The notes under the pieces were generated by a model. It was given only the letters and a program-made list of their open reading frames with translations. It was not told the origin of the DNA and ran no database searches. A program made the translations under genes and the position numbers. Source: Zychaea mexicana (lineage: Eukaryota > Mucoromycota > Mucoromycetes > Mucorales > Lichtheimiaceae). From it: a DNA stretch of 64,000 bases. Below are positions 1 through 15,340 of this stretch, one piece after another (the first letter of the stretch is position 1; each line of letters opens with the position of its first letter). The stretch spans positions 248,001 to 312,000 of the forward strand of contig NW_026516696.1 of the NCBI RefSeq assembly GCF_025766255.1, given 5' to 3'.

Positions 1-1066
1 TGTTGCATATGATCAACATTGCAGATAAACCTGCTGAGCACTCTGATGCATATGATCCGCCACATGTTTGATGACGTGCGTATTGCGGTCATACATCAAA
101 AACGACCAATCTCCCTTTGTATACCCAGCCAAAGGGGTGCTACAACGTTATATCTTTCGTTCTCTCTATACGCAACATTCATCGACACACTACCGCGGCG
201 TCTACGCATAAACATGCATACTCGCTGCCACAAATCCGATCATGCCCTGTAACAGGCAAACCCGATACAACATGTCAAAAGCAGCTCTTCTAGCCATTAC
301 AGCTTTGTTATGTTAGCAATTGGAGACGCTACACAATGCACAGAGGGTTGCATGAAAATGGCGTTAAACCGCAGTACAAGAACACAGTTTCTGAAGATTG
401 TTCCCATGGTTCTCGAAGATCCACCATCAATGCAACTGAGAGCACGTGTACTTCAACCCAAGTTTGAAGTTCGTCTCCACGAACTACTTGTGTGAACTAT
501 ATGATTCGTTCGATTGAACTGACTCTTTTATGGTCCAAAGATTGCGACAAACATTGGTAAAGCCTGACAACCTAAGATAATACATGGAAGCGACACTTCA
601 GAAGACCCTATAAAACGGACAATCAGGTCAAAACGGGACGACGAATTACTTAGCCAAGCCAGCAAATACAAGTCGATCAGTCGCCTTCGGATCACCCGCA
701 TAGTTGACCCCTTTCTGCATTTACCAGCTTTCTCCCGAGACCGCCGCTGCCTAGTCAAATGGCGTACGCATTGACTCCCCTCATATCCATTTGAGGATTG
801 TCGCTGTCGGGCCAAGAAAACTAAACAAAAACAATTTTCTGGCTGCCTATTGCTACGTTCGAAACTTAATGAGCCCTTAGATATGATTAATTGGTACCCT
901 TGATTACTTTGAGAAAGTTTGTATATGTTAGATCAGGTGCAGAATCACAGAACACACTATCCCTCACACTGGTAGAGATGGAAAGAAAAAAGCAAAATGC
1001 AATATATTCTTGTTACGTAAGTAAGTTGATGAAGGGTTCATTAAGAGTAAAAGGAAGGGTAGGGTG
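1..1066. other. Intergenic; no recognisable gene
   Basis: This stretch lies downstream of the 3' end of the MAPKKK gene. It holds only short open frames (the longest about 95 codons, on the minus strand at 528-815). None has recognisable domain content or a convincing splice partner. I see no tRNA-like clover-leaf, transposon end or simple repeat. It probably contains the 3' untranslated region and terminator of the MAPKKK gene and flanking DNA of a gene outside the window. Confidence 0.5.
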
Positions 1067-4000
1067 TTAGGTGTTTTCTTCGAGGGCGCCATTTTTAGCA
1101 TTAAGGTTTTTCATGTAATCCTGTAGTTTTAAAAAAAGAGGGGTTTGTTAAAGAAAGCTCGTGAATTGACTCGTTATTTTGAAAACTTACTTTGAATTTA
1201 AACGTCGGGTTCTGGCGTGTGTAGGGGTGGAGTAAAAGTTCTGCAGCAGTAGGTCGATCGTCAGGATTACTTGTAAGAAAACGACGTTGTTTAGTATATC
1301 TGCTAGCATCCACTAAGTATACACGACATAAGACAAACTCACATAACAAAGCATTGGTTCAAAAAGTCCTTGGCTTCGTCTGAGGCATCTTCTGGCAAAG
1401 GTGGAGCTTGGTATTTGCCAAGCTGTAAAGAACAATGAGGTTTAGTGTTTCTGGTGATGTCAAGAATATAATATAAAATATACTTACACTGTATAATGCT
1501 GCGAGCATATTAAGGTCCAGCCATGGTTTCTTTCCCGTCAGCATTTCAATCACAGTACATCCCAAACTCCAAATATCGATCTTGGCACTGTAGGAAGATC
1601 CCTTGACAACTTCAGGTGCCATCCAGAAAACGGTACCCTTCATCAAGGTATTCGAGTTTGGATCATAGGCTTCCTCCTGGCCGCTCAATTTTGAAAGACC
1701 GAAATCTGTAATTTTACAGACGCCATTTTGATCCACCAGAATATTACCAGCCTTGATATCCTATAATCATACAAACACCACAAACATACATGATTAGCAA
1801 TACTGTAGGCTTGATATACTCCTAAAGCACCTCTCACAATTTTCAAGAACGAACTACTTACACGATGCATGATGTTACGGTCATGAAGATACTCAAGACC
1901 GAGTAAGATCTGTCGAGTGAAGAATTGAACCAAGACTTCTTCAAAACGTCCGTTCTTGTTGAGAGCACTGAAAATACTGCCACCGGGGATGTATTCCAAA
2001 AAGATATGAATGTGACCTTCCTCCTCGTCATAATCATAGCCAAGATACTGAACAATGTTTTCGTGATCCAAATCCTGCAACAGCGAAATTTCACGGTACA
2101 ATGCATCTACTGCGCTACGCATCTTGTCGTTCAGCATATCCGATTTGGTTATTGGCGAGTCCACTTCCTTGACAGCAATCCATTCACCAGCCGCCACATT
2201 TAGAGCGTGGTAAACACGACCGAATGAACCTTTGCCAATAAGCTCACCACGCATCCATTGCATTTTGGTAGGTACTATCAGAGATTAAAGGTAAAAAACG
2301 ATCGTGGGTTAGCTCTATCTGTTTCTTATTCGTTCCATAGAAAAAAAAACATACTTGGCTTATCTGCGTAGGCACTTGCTGAATGAGCATCGCGGATGGC
2401 TTGCTGGTCCACTGCCATTCCAGGCTTAACCTGCTCAACCTTGCGACCCCACATCTTGGTACTTCGTCGACGAAGGATATGGTTGACTCGGATGACATTC
2501 ATTGCCTGTCGCCAGTTTCGGTGCGCTTCCTTGGCAACAACACGAACAGACTTTTTGTGTCCTTGTAAGCGCCGGGGCGCCGGTGAAGGAGTGGCGTTAC
2601 CGCCGCCAGGAGGAGCTTCAATGAATATTTCCTTGTCAAGATCATGGTCGGGCAGGTATTTGTCGATATCTCGGTACAGCTTTTCAATAGAAGGACGCTC
2701 GCCCCATGTTTCCTCTTCGTGATCGACAGGCGAGGTACTGGTAGCGGACAGGGGTGTTTTCTGCTGTCGAGGGGTTCTCGGCGAGTGACCATAAGCCTCC
2801 TCTTCGGTTTTGGGGATCTGGATGTGCAGTTTGGTGTTGCGCCGGTTCCCAGAGTCGTCCACTGGATCATCGTGCAGTGATAATCGCTCAACTTCTTCAT
2901 CAGGGAAAGGCATGGTGGGCAATGGTTTGTCCGTGATAAATTGTACAGACCTTCCGCGCTTGCCTTCAGCGCCGTTGCCGAGATGAGACCTGCTGTTGCC
3001 GCCGTGGTCGTTTTCGTGTTCGCTCATCTCACCAATAGTCGACATTTCTCCAGAAGGATGTCGTCCATGAAGATATCGCTTGCCTGTACGCATAGTTTCG
3101 CTCGAAGAACTCGGCTGAAGTCGCGGCGTTGTAGGATCTGAGCGAGTCGGTGGATCTTCAGTGTCTTCATCCACTGGCCATAGCTCACTTTGGCCGAATG
3201 ATTGGTAGTTGGGATCCATTCTACTATTAATCTGGTTGCTGTTAGTTGGTGGTACAGCCCACAACGCCGGGTATGCCGCGGAAGATCCGTTGTGCGACGT
3301 AGGCTGAGCATTGTTTGCAGTCGTTGCCCGTGACTCGTTTGTATGATCATCGTAGCCATTCGAATAGCTTCCTCCTTTTTCGCTTCCATCCGGTAACGGG
3401 TCCAAAGAGCGTTTCGGACGTACAGCCCAACATGAAGCTTCGCTCGTCGAAGACGATGGTTGTGGTCGCGGTTGTTGTGGACGCACGTGCCAGAGTTCTG
3501 CAGTCGTGAGAGGTGTAGTTTTGCCAGTCGACGTTTCCGAGGGGGTAAAGTGTGGGGTGTTAAATTCTGTGGATGAGGTGCTTCGGCCAGAAGAACGTTT
3601 GTAACTGCGATCAAAGTAGCCACTATCGTCACGGTATTCTTCCCCGGGTGTGGTGTTGCTTGAAGGAGGTGGAAGCTCGGGAGGTATTTGGAACCCTGCA
3701 CCGTCCGTGCCTCGTGATAATCCGCCAACAGGCCTTGGCGAGGTGGACATTTCAGGGCTGTTGTGTGGACTTGCCCGGTCGTACTGCATGTAGCTAGGCT
3801 GTGGAGGTTGGTGGTCAAATGATACCATATGGCGCAGCGACTGTCCCTGCCGAGGATAATGGACATGGTGATGCTGGTAACCCGTAGCTGGAGTTGCTGT
3901 TGTTGGAGGTCTAATACGTATACAGCCATTACCTAATTAGGTCCATTGTGATCTTTCAATCCAAAATAATATCAAAGACAGATTTCTACCTTTGGTAATG

Positions 4001-5858
4001 CGACATGTAGCCATAGTTACTCGGAATGTCTGGATATATTCCTCGACTGTCCTTGGCGTAGGGTGGGGAGATGTGATCGGGATGCATAACAAGTACTTGA
4101 TCCTTCAACCGAACGTCTGACATGCGGCATATACTTACAAGCTCGTCATCCAGCAAGGGCGCATCTATAGAAAGCCAGCACCAAACACATTTAATATATC
4201 TGATACAGATGTATGTGGCTTAAACTCATCCACAAGTCCCTTACAAAACTGCTCGCCGTTTTCATGGTAAAACATGGGACCATTTTCATGGTAATATAGA
4301 TAGTGTCCATCTTCGAGATTAAGCTTTTTAAGGATTGCATCTTTAATCACAGCGGCATCGACCATATCCGTCACTGTAAGACTATGGAACGTATTTGAAT
4401 CTGCGGTGACTTGGATACGCTGGCGTATCTGTTGCTGAGGAGCGGGTGAGTACTGCGGGTAATGCTGATATTGGTTTAACGGTGGTTGAGATGGAGCGGG
4501 TGCATGATGATGGTGATGATGATGCTGTGGTTGAGACTGGGGTTGTGGGTGAGGTTGCGGTGTTGGTTGTGGAGGGTTAATAGGATGCGAAACACTTGCT
4601 TGTGGTAGCGGTGTTGAATATGATGGATGCCCGGACGGCTGCGACTGATCCTAAACGGGGTATTTAGCCGATTTAAAATGATATACCCTCTATATACACA
4701 CTCCACAAATCTAGTCCATCACCACAAAACGCTCTATAACTCTTTCGCTAATTCGGTGGTACCTGGAACTGCTGAACGCGCTTCCCTGTTATTTTCCAAC
4801 CGCCTTTCGGATCGTTTGGTTGGGCACGTGGACTAATAGGACTATTTGCCCAATCATACGCTGTAACATTTGGCGTGGAAGTCGAGGAAGCAGGGGCAGC
4901 TGCAACAGGTGTTGAAATGGTCGTTGGAGTAGCTGTAAGCGTGGAAGAGTGTGGTGCTCCTGCTGCTGTTGTATTTGGAACACGACCGTTAACGTTGATA
5001 AGCAGCTCTTGATTGCCTCCATTAGGACGCAGCCGTGAGCGTTGATATAGAGGTCGTAATTTCGACACGTCGTACTGCAGATCGTTAACAATCCTTGAAA
5101 TTTGCTGTGGATTCGACGACTTGCGCTCGGGTATGAGATGTTTGATTTTGTCATAATCGGTGTCGGACGCGGCAGGTCCCTGAGTTGTTGGTATATTAGA
5201 GGCGCCATTGTATGGGGGACCTGCTACTAATGGTGCTTGTGCTTGCGAGGTTGAACTGCTGGCCACTGGAGGTTGCTGTTGTTGCTGTCGTGCATATTGA
5301 GCGGACGTTGCTGTCGTGCCGTCGTTATACTATGACGAACGAGTTGATCGCAAGAAAAAGGTTGAGCCATTACTGAAAACCCCTTCTGTTACTCTCCCTC
5401 CTTAGCCACTTTAAAAAATTATACTTACATTATTGTAGGTTAAGTCACTACTTTTGAGCGATTGCATACAGTTAAATAATCGCCAAACGTCTGTCTTTGG
5501 AAGAGATCCTTGCAGTAAGTTGTTTAACTCGATAATCGATAAGTTTAAAAATCGGTATCCGTAAATGTTATTTTCTAAACGTAGTGAGTGATTGCTTGTA
5601 AGTATATGTTTTCGTTAACTGTTCCAAAACGAAAAACTGTTTTCGACAAAAAGCTCCATCTGCAAGGGAAAGTCTCGAATGAAATAAGCTTTCTCTTATC
5701 GTACGAAAGCCAGTTTTCTTTATACCTTTAAACAAGTGAGCAGCAGGACCGCAGCCATTTTCGTCGAGCCAACGAATAACCTTCTCGATCGGCCACTCAT
5801 TGTTCAACAGAGTTTCGGATGATTGTGGATTAACATGAAAATTAGGATCCACTGCCAT
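1067..5858 (-). CDS. BCK1: MAP kinase kinase kinase, Bck1/Mkh1 type (cell-wall integrity)
   Basis: A serine/threonine MAPKKK which, by family, phosphorylates the MAPKK of the cell-wall-integrity cascade downstream of Rho/PKC. The ATG at 5858 opens a SAM-like domain (WPIEKVIRWLDENG) that continues across an intron at about 5575-5725 into IYGYRFLNL. A Q/H/P-rich linker follows, then a Ras-association-like module near 4100-4420 (VTADSNTFHSLTVTD to LLDDEL), a roughly 500-residue Ser/Pro-rich linker (2330-3910) and a C-terminal kinase domain (about 2270 to 1190). Visible kinase motifs are the glycine loop GKGSFGRV, VAIK-type lysine in IAVKEV, HRDIKAGN, DFGLSKL, APEVV and DRPTAAELL. The SAM + RA-like + C-terminal kinase order and QYLGYDY/FLEYIPGGS favour Bck1/Mkh1 over Ste11/Byr2. 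There are at least nine exons; several junctions restore conserved motifs exactly, for example MHR|DIKAGN and CFVI|NPDDRP. A 17-codon last exon ends with TAA at 1067-1069. The catalytic residues look intact, so it is probably active. Confidence 0.9.
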
Positions 5859-6587
5859 TGCGGGACAGTGAAGAGGGGAGGTTTCGAGCCAAGACGGAGG
5901 GAATTAAATGATGGAATTCTTTTTTGCAAGCTGAAATTATTTATTAATTACTAAATAAGGAAGTACAAGAAAATCAAAAAGAAAAAGAATCTCAATAGAA
6001 TGATGGTAGGTACAAGCTACTGCATATATATCAAATGACATAACATAATCCCAGCAGTTCATGATCCTTTCCTCTCATAAGAGAAATAATGAGATGATAG
6101 ATGGCAGACTCTTTGATTCATCGCAGTTCAAACAATCACTTTTGGTAGCTTAATATCACGAACGATTCTTTTCTTTCTTAGTTAAGGTTGTATACACTTA
6201 TCCGAAATTTGAGAGTGAAACGCTACATTGCAGTAGTAGAGCATACAGATGATTAACACGAATAATAGCGAAACAGCATACAGAGTCAACTTCTTTAAGC
6301 ATTTGGTGCACCATCCGCTTTTTTTCACTGACCATCTTGTACGAATACTGGTAGCTGTTCAATAGAAATAAGGAAAATGTTTCGTTTTAAGGACGAGTGT
6401 GCATGAAAGGTGCTTATTTGTGGAATATGCATGCAACGTTGCCCGTAGGATAGAGTACATATATACTTGATCCTATGATGCATGAAGCTTAGTTTATCTT
6501 TTACACATTCACAGTGCCTTGACATGGTTTTATAGTAGTACTGGCAGAGCACTTGGTGTCACAGTAACTATAAAAGGAAAGGATTTG

Positions 6588-6601
6588 TTTGCCATGGCAG
6601 C
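6588..6601. promoter_or_regulatory. Imperfect RFX X-box-like palindrome
   Basis: The 14-mer TTTGCCATGGCAGC matches the RFX/Crt1 X-box consensus GTTGCCATGGCAAC at 12 of 14 positions and keeps the CCATGG core. It lies about 650 bases upstream of MCM3 and 730 bases upstream of the MAPKKK start. A single imperfect site in A/T-rich DNA could be chance; function is inferred only. Confidence 0.3.
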
Positions 6602-7118
6602 ACTGTATGGGCTAGCAAGGGCTGGATGACTATCAACCAAAGTAAAAAGATGGAAAAGAGAGAGGACCCATCATTGGTCTTGAGTAAAGGAACTCTTTGC
6701 TCATACGAGTCCAAAGGGGGCATGCACTTGCAAACTCAAAAAACAAGGAGCAACAATCAATCTGTGAGTGTGGTCCAAGAAACAATGCAGGATAGATAGG
6801 ATTGGGTTACTTGATCTAAGCGCTTAAGGGATTTCATTTTAAGTACATCACATCAGCACTAGAAAATCAGCTAAATCCAGGAACCAGTAGCGTGCGATCA
6901 AATCAACCACCGCTTGCTCAAATGAAGAAGCCGCCATAAGCAACTATGTTTATGATACTATGCTTTTTATCGCTTCTCTTTGTAAAATAGGCAAATCGTT
7001 CTGTGCTTAGCGACAGTAGCGACTATATAAGAGACATACAAGATGCTTAGGTAGCATTAGCATTGTTTATCCACTTCTACCAGTCCAGTTTCTCGATTTG
7101 ATGCTACTTCAGAAAAAA

Positions 7119-7163
7119 TCGCGACACAAAACGTGACTTTTGTTGTCGCGACCAAAAACGCGT
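7119..7163. promoter_or_regulatory. MBF/MCB-like element cluster of the MCM3 promoter
   Basis: Within 45 bases there are two copies of TCGCGAC (7119-7125 and 7146-7152) and one ACGCGT (7158-7163). ACGCGT is the MluI cell-cycle box bound by MBF (Mbp1/Swi6 in budding yeast, Cdc10 complex in fission yeast) at G1/S genes including MCM genes. The cluster lies 82-126 bases before the MCM3 ATG, a typical promoter-proximal position. CG-rich motifs stand out against the A/T-rich background. Binding by the fungus's own MBF is inferred from the yeasts. Confidence 0.55.
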
Positions 7164-7244
7164 TCCAAAAATTGACGTTGTACCTCTTTTTATTTTCCTT
7201 TTCTCGCTAAGAAAAAAAATAATACAGCTTTGCTAAACCCAATC

Positions 7245-10424
<3,180 letters not shown>

Positions 10425-10896
10425 ACGCATCTTTTCTTTCCATTTTTTACTCCCCTACTCCTTTTTTTTTCTTTGAACTTGGCATGAAAAAGAATATGTA
10501 ATTAGCTAATTCAGTAAAAATAAAAACACCAAGCACGCACACACCAGCGCAATCGTAATGTAGTAAGAGCCGTTGCCAGACAGTAGTAGTAGCAGCTGTT
10601 GTAGCATCTGTGTGCTTTTGGATCGGACGAAAAAAGTGGGGACTTTTTACCAGCAACAACAGACCATGGATAAATGGATTGCACACAAGAGAATAGCCAC
10701 TAAACTAATTCACATATACAAATATCATGGTGAAAGGCAAGCCCGAAACGGTTTCGCATTTTACCTTCATGTAATTTGTAGTAGAGCCAAAAGAGGTCCT
10801 TTTATTGAGGGGAGAGTGTGTGACGCAAGAATATAATCAACTAGTAAAAATCGTGGAAAAGTTAAAAAAGAGACACAGCGTTTCGAAAACCCACAT
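10425..10896. other. Convergent 3' intergenic region (MCM3 / RBM39-like)
   Basis: The 472 bases lie between two stop codons of converging genes and should contain both 3' untranslated regions and polyadenylation sites. AATAAA-like A-rich stretches occur near 10505-10525. Open frames here are short and unsupported. Confidence 0.55.
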
Positions 10897-13321
10897 TCAC
10901 AGCGAGAACTTGGCATTATAGATGGCTTCAGGTACGAAGACCGCTGTAACTTGTTTACCACCAAACCATCTTCCATTCAACGAGCCTAGTGCTTTTTCTC
11001 CTGCTTCGACACTGTTGAACTTAAGATATACTTCGCCCTATTACATAATTATATCAGTATTCAATCCACGTATCATAGATGATTATGATGGACATATAAA
11101 TATATTGTCACTTACCAAAGAATCGGGGTTGACATGAATGTGTTCTACTTCGCCATATTGCAAGCATTCTTGCTTTACATCAGCAGTAAGATCCTGGACC
11201 CAGTCAGGTTCGGTTTCCCTATTGAAAAATGGATTAAACGTCGACTAAAGTTGCTAATATGGAATGTAACTGTTAACCTTGATACTTACTCTTCAGGGTT
11301 GAACATGTTGTTCAGCATGATTGTACGCGAAGCCTTCATGGGGATACTGGGACGAGAAACACTATGCGATATCGACTGTCGTTTAGTATATGCAGAATCG
11401 ACACTTAAATAGGGTTATTGAATGTAGCTTACGACTGAGGTGTAGGCATTTCCTGCTTGTATTCTTGTTCCAAAGCATCTGATTGTCTGGCTGCCAGCTT
11501 GTGCATCAACTCAGTTCGCGACAGCGAATTCAACGCAAGACCGGCAGAATCATCGTCATCAAGATTAGTGTAAGGCGCGGGAGCACCCGGCTTATCAGTC
11601 ACCAATCCGACTTTGAGCTGTATTATTTTTAAAGAGTTACTTTAGAACCCTTTATCTGATGTCCTTATTATGTAAAAAAATAAACATAAACTTACATTGC
11701 GTCCAGCCAGATCAAAGCCATTCATCTTTTCAAGAGCCTGTCTGCCATCAGGTGCATTTTTGTATCTATAATATAACATGATCAATCAGCAACACTTGTA
11801 CCCTAATAAACTTCACCTTTCCAACAACAGAAACGGATAAAACAACTCACTGAATAAATGCATATCCTTTCGATCGTCCAGTTTCCGGATCTACAATGGA
11901 ATTATTAGATACTCGTTTTCTCATATCATAACTTTAACGTCCCATCGTTGTCCACTTTACCTTTGTGAAGGTTGACGAAATCCAGCGGTCCAAATGGTTC
12001 GAATATCTGACGAAGATCTTCTTCAGTAAGACTGAAATGAATGGAACCCACATACAATCTTTGATACACATGTTCCTGTCCACCTCCCATCCTAAAAAAA
12101 CAACAAATAAAAAGGAAAACTTAGTATGTTTGACAATTTATTTTCCTGAAATTCTGTCCTAATACAGGGCTTGACAACAAACTTACATATTTTGCTGGGC
12201 TGCTAAAGCGTAGCGGTTCTTCTCGGCCTCAGACATTTGCACAAGTACAGGAATACCTAGAAGTTTTTGACCAGACATTCCTAAAGCATTTTGAACCGAA
12301 TCTTCTTCATGAAATTCGACATACCCAACACTGTATGGAGCAAATAAAAATTCAAAAGTCAATAACACATGCATACGAAACATAAGGAAACCTTTTCACT
12401 TAGTACCCCTTTGAACGTCGTGAGTTTCGATCCGATATGATTCTTGCGTCTCTCACTCTGCCAGCTTGCGAGAAGAAATCTTCAAGTTCACGCGAGGTTA
12501 ATCGTGCAGCCAATTGCGTTACAAAGATAGTACGTCTGTCTCTCATTTCTTCTGGAACCGGTGGTGAAGGCGAACGTGCCCGTCTTCTTCTTCGCCTATT
12601 TTTTTTGAAGAAAAAAGGTAAACAGTTTCAACGTGAGCAATGATATTCTGTCCACTTCTTTTTCTCTTCGTACTTTCTCTTCCTTCACGCACAAACATTG
12701 ATATCTTTCACTGCAATCCAACATGATCTGAAACCAACTTACTCGCTACGTTCAGCGCTGTCATCCCGTCTTCTTCTAGGACTGCGGCTTCTTCTCCTAT
12801 CACGGGAACGTGAGCGTCTACGTCTACCATAAGAGGGGGAACGACTACGATATCTTCTACTACTATGTCTAGAGCGAGAACGCGATGGCGAGCGATCACG
12901 ATGTGACCGTGAATCGGACCGACGACGGGGCGATCGAGAAGAACGTCGATGTCTGGAACTGGATGAATAACGAGAGCTAATTAAACCAAAAATATATTTA
13001 ATATATAATTGACCAAAGTAAATCAAAACGTCACCACAACGGTATAAATTATTTCAGTTAATCGAAAAGGTAAAGTGTTCAGACTTACCGGCGTTCATCG
13101 TCGCGAGCGTCTCGATCGTGGCGGTGGCTGCTGCTTTTTGGTTCATCTCGCTCACGTTCTGTTCGCTCAGCCTGCTCTTCTTTCTACATTTGACATGAAA
13201 TCAAAAGAACAATTAGCAACGCGATGTCAACTTTAAGAAGAAAATGACAGAAAGATTAAAAGAAACCTACAGGTTTCTCCAGGAACGGAGCGTCCAGCAT
13301 TGCTTCTACATCCATGTCCAT
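10897..13321 (-). CDS. RBM39/Rsd1 (CC1-like) RNA-binding splicing factor
   Basis: A nuclear SR-related protein of the U2AF65-like CC1/RBM39 family, expected to act in 3' splice-site recognition and transcription-coupled splicing. The ATG at 13321 ([17 protein letters not shown]) starts a short acidic leader. An arginine/serine-rich RS domain follows (about 12740-12985). RRM1 ([11 protein letters not shown] with [15 protein letters not shown]), RRM2 (around 11700-12060, [20 protein letters not shown]) and a linker with the [16 protein letters not shown] motif come next. The C-terminal third RRM is of UHM type and ends [21 protein letters not shown], stop TGA at 10897-10899. About nine exons with clear GTAAGT/AG borders are visible. 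The domain order RS-RRM-RRM-UHM and the terminal motif make the family assignment firm. Confidence 0.92.
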
Positions 13322-13838
13322 TTTGATTATAAGTTTTATTTTTGGTTAGTGTAAAGAAACCCGCAGAAAGGTATTTTACGGCTAACTCTTCTCCGAAAAT
13401 CGTCCTATTTAGCAAAACCTCTGCAGGCATTTAACCTCTGATCACGAAATTACTATACCTATTACTCTTTTATATCAATACAGTCTATCCAGTAGCCAGA
13501 ACCCAAGCTGAAAATATCAGAAGATACATGGCAATAATCACAGCGTATTTGAACATCATTAAGCAACTTCGAAACAAAAGTCATCGTTGAAAGTGCTTTA
13601 TTGAAGGTCAAAATGATGAGCCGCGTCAAGGACTTGACATATGCTCGCCCAAACGAAAGAACAATGGTGGTGTCACAGCTAGCTGCATAAGAACCTCTAG
13701 TGTACGGACGTAGAGGGAATAAGGTTAAATTGGTGGTAGAAAAGGGGAGACATGATTTTGTACACATTTATTTCACAATTTATAGGTACAAGCGATAATG
13801 CTACATAAATAAATGCTATGGGGATACACACCAAGTAT
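13322..13838. other. Intergenic between RBM39-like start and medA-like stop
   Basis: About 0.5 kb containing the RBM39-like promoter and the 3' end of the medA-like gene (both minus strand). A 101-codon open frame at 13462-13767 has no domain-like pattern and sits where a 3' untranslated region is expected. I treat it as chance. Confidence 0.5.
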
Positions 13839-15340
13839 TTACTGCTCCTGGTGCTTCTGTTTCTTCTTAAGAACAGATGTGTGGTATTTAGTAACAACTT
13901 TTTGGAGCGCCAAGGGGACCGTATTCCAATTAAACACTTTGATCTGTGATAGAAGGCCACAAATTAATCAAATTAGTATCTATGCTACTTAGTTAATAGG
14001 TTAGATAGGTAAAAGATCATACTTACATCCTTTTCGATATGCCTCGGTTTGGGACTAGGGAAGCTCATAATCAACCGGTATATATCCATGGTTTCATCAC
14101 GATTCTTGCCTGCTGTCACTGGTTTATAAATTTGCAAATTGCGCCTTACGCGGTTCTTTTCTTCCATCGACATGCGAATATTCAAGAGAAATTCTAGCAA
14201 AACAACCAAGTCGACAGACGTCATGTAACACTGCCTTTGGGATTCCCAAAAGATGCAAGAAACGATACAGAATGGGCTGATTCGGTTGACTCGACCGCGG
14301 TAGGATTCTTGAGGCACAGGTTGGAACGCACATACGATCTTGTTGTCACGCTCCTCGCGCCAAAACTGAACGAGACGTCGCCTTTGCTGTAATTCTTCGG
14401 GTGCCCAGTCGTATTGCATCATCAACAAGTCGCTGTCGAATTTAAGATGTACTTCTTGTCTACCAGCACGATGAACCATTTTTTCAATTGTGGATGAGAG
14501 TGTCGATGCTGGTGGGTTTGTGAAGCGCTGTGGTTGTTGTGATCGTCGTTGGTCTTGTTGTTGTCTGTGGTCATAGGAGGTAAACGGTGGTGGCGGTATC
14601 GTCGGTTGTAACTCGTTGCGTTCGTAAGGAAGTGGGGGCAACTGTTGGTTTTGCTGTGATTGCTCTTGTTGCGATGATAGTCGTAGCTCGGATGCTGTCC
14701 ACCATGAGTCACTGCTATCACTAACATAGTATCTCGAGCCTTCAGGTAACGGTGTGGTAGTTAGAGGTGCCGTGGCGCTGTAATTAGGCAAGGTACTGCC
14801 GTACTGCTGATTTTTAAATGTGGAATTGTTTTCGTACAAAACGATCGGTTGATGCTGTAGCTGTGTTTGTGGCTGACGTGATGATTGGTGTTGCTGCGTA
14901 ACGGAGCATTGACTATGTTCTTGAAGATAAATCATTTCATTTGCTATTTGTTGTTGTTGTTGTTGCTGTTGCTGTTGCTGTTGTGGCGGCAGGTATCGCT
15001 GTTCATATGTAAAAGTCGGAGCGGAAGTGCTGGTTGCGGTTTTGGACAATGGTTTGTTGCTGGGCTGCTGCTGTTGTTGCTGAGGTGATACCGATACCGT
15101 AGCGGATACTGCGGGTAAAGTATTTTGTTGTTGTGTCCCGGAAGAGGTGAGTGTAGGCATGGAAGAGTGGTGTTCCTTTTGCTGCTGGTGATCTTGTTGT
15201 CCTGACAGAGGTGGTGGTGACGGCGGTGCTGTTGTCAAAGCAGTCGGTGGTGTACGTGATGATGACGGTGAAGAAGGACCGGCAGAAGTGCCGGGTGGTA
15301 TGCTGGGTGAATGCAACGAGTGCTTTTGGTCAAACGACAT
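13839..15340 (-). CDS. DUF7082 / medusa-like developmental regulator
   Basis: A putative nuclear regulator. The C-terminal third carries the conserved fungal region typical of medA-type developmental regulators: YDWAPEELQQRRRLVQFWRE, SCIFWESQRQCYMTSVDLV, MEEKNRVRRNLQ and FPSPKPRHIEKDIKVFNWN. The N-terminal 290 residues are low complexity (Ser/Pro/Thr and long Gln runs, including about 11 Gln near 14949-14983). One intron near the 3' end splits HIEKD|IKVFNW; the last exon ends KKKQKHQEQ at the TAA 13839-13841. I chose the ATG at 15340 (MSFDQKH); an open frame extends 14 codons further upstream but only to a TTG. In ascomycetes, medA-type proteins control conidiation and adhesion; the role in this lineage is inferred only. 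The length (about 490 residues) is shorter than ascomycete MedA. Confidence 0.75.
14949..14983 (-). repeat. Poly-glutamine (CAA/CAG)n tract in the medA-like gene
   Basis: A run of TTG/CTG triplets on the plus strand reads as about 11 consecutive Gln codons on the coding strand. It lies inside the disordered N-terminal region and is likely length-variable between strains. Confidence 0.85.

Larger units (their letters stand above)
5859..7244. other. Divergent promoter region between MAPKKK and MCM3
   Basis: About 1.4 kb separates the two divergently transcribed start codons, so it must hold both promoters and 5' untranslated regions. Only short, unsupported open frames occur. The MCM3-proximal 130 bases contain CG-rich MBF-like elements, and an X-box-like palindrome lies near 6590; both are listed separately. 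The last 40 bases before the MCM3 ATG are A/T-rich. Confidence 0.6.

Noticed and set aside
3024..3929. 301-codon minus-strand frame overlapping the MAPKKK
   Set aside because: Alternative frame of the MAPKKK Ser/Pro-rich linker; the 500-residue frame connects properly to the RA-like and kinase exons.
13462..13767. 101-codon minus frame downstream of the medA-like gene
   Set aside because: Lies where the 3' untranslated region should be and has no protein-like features.
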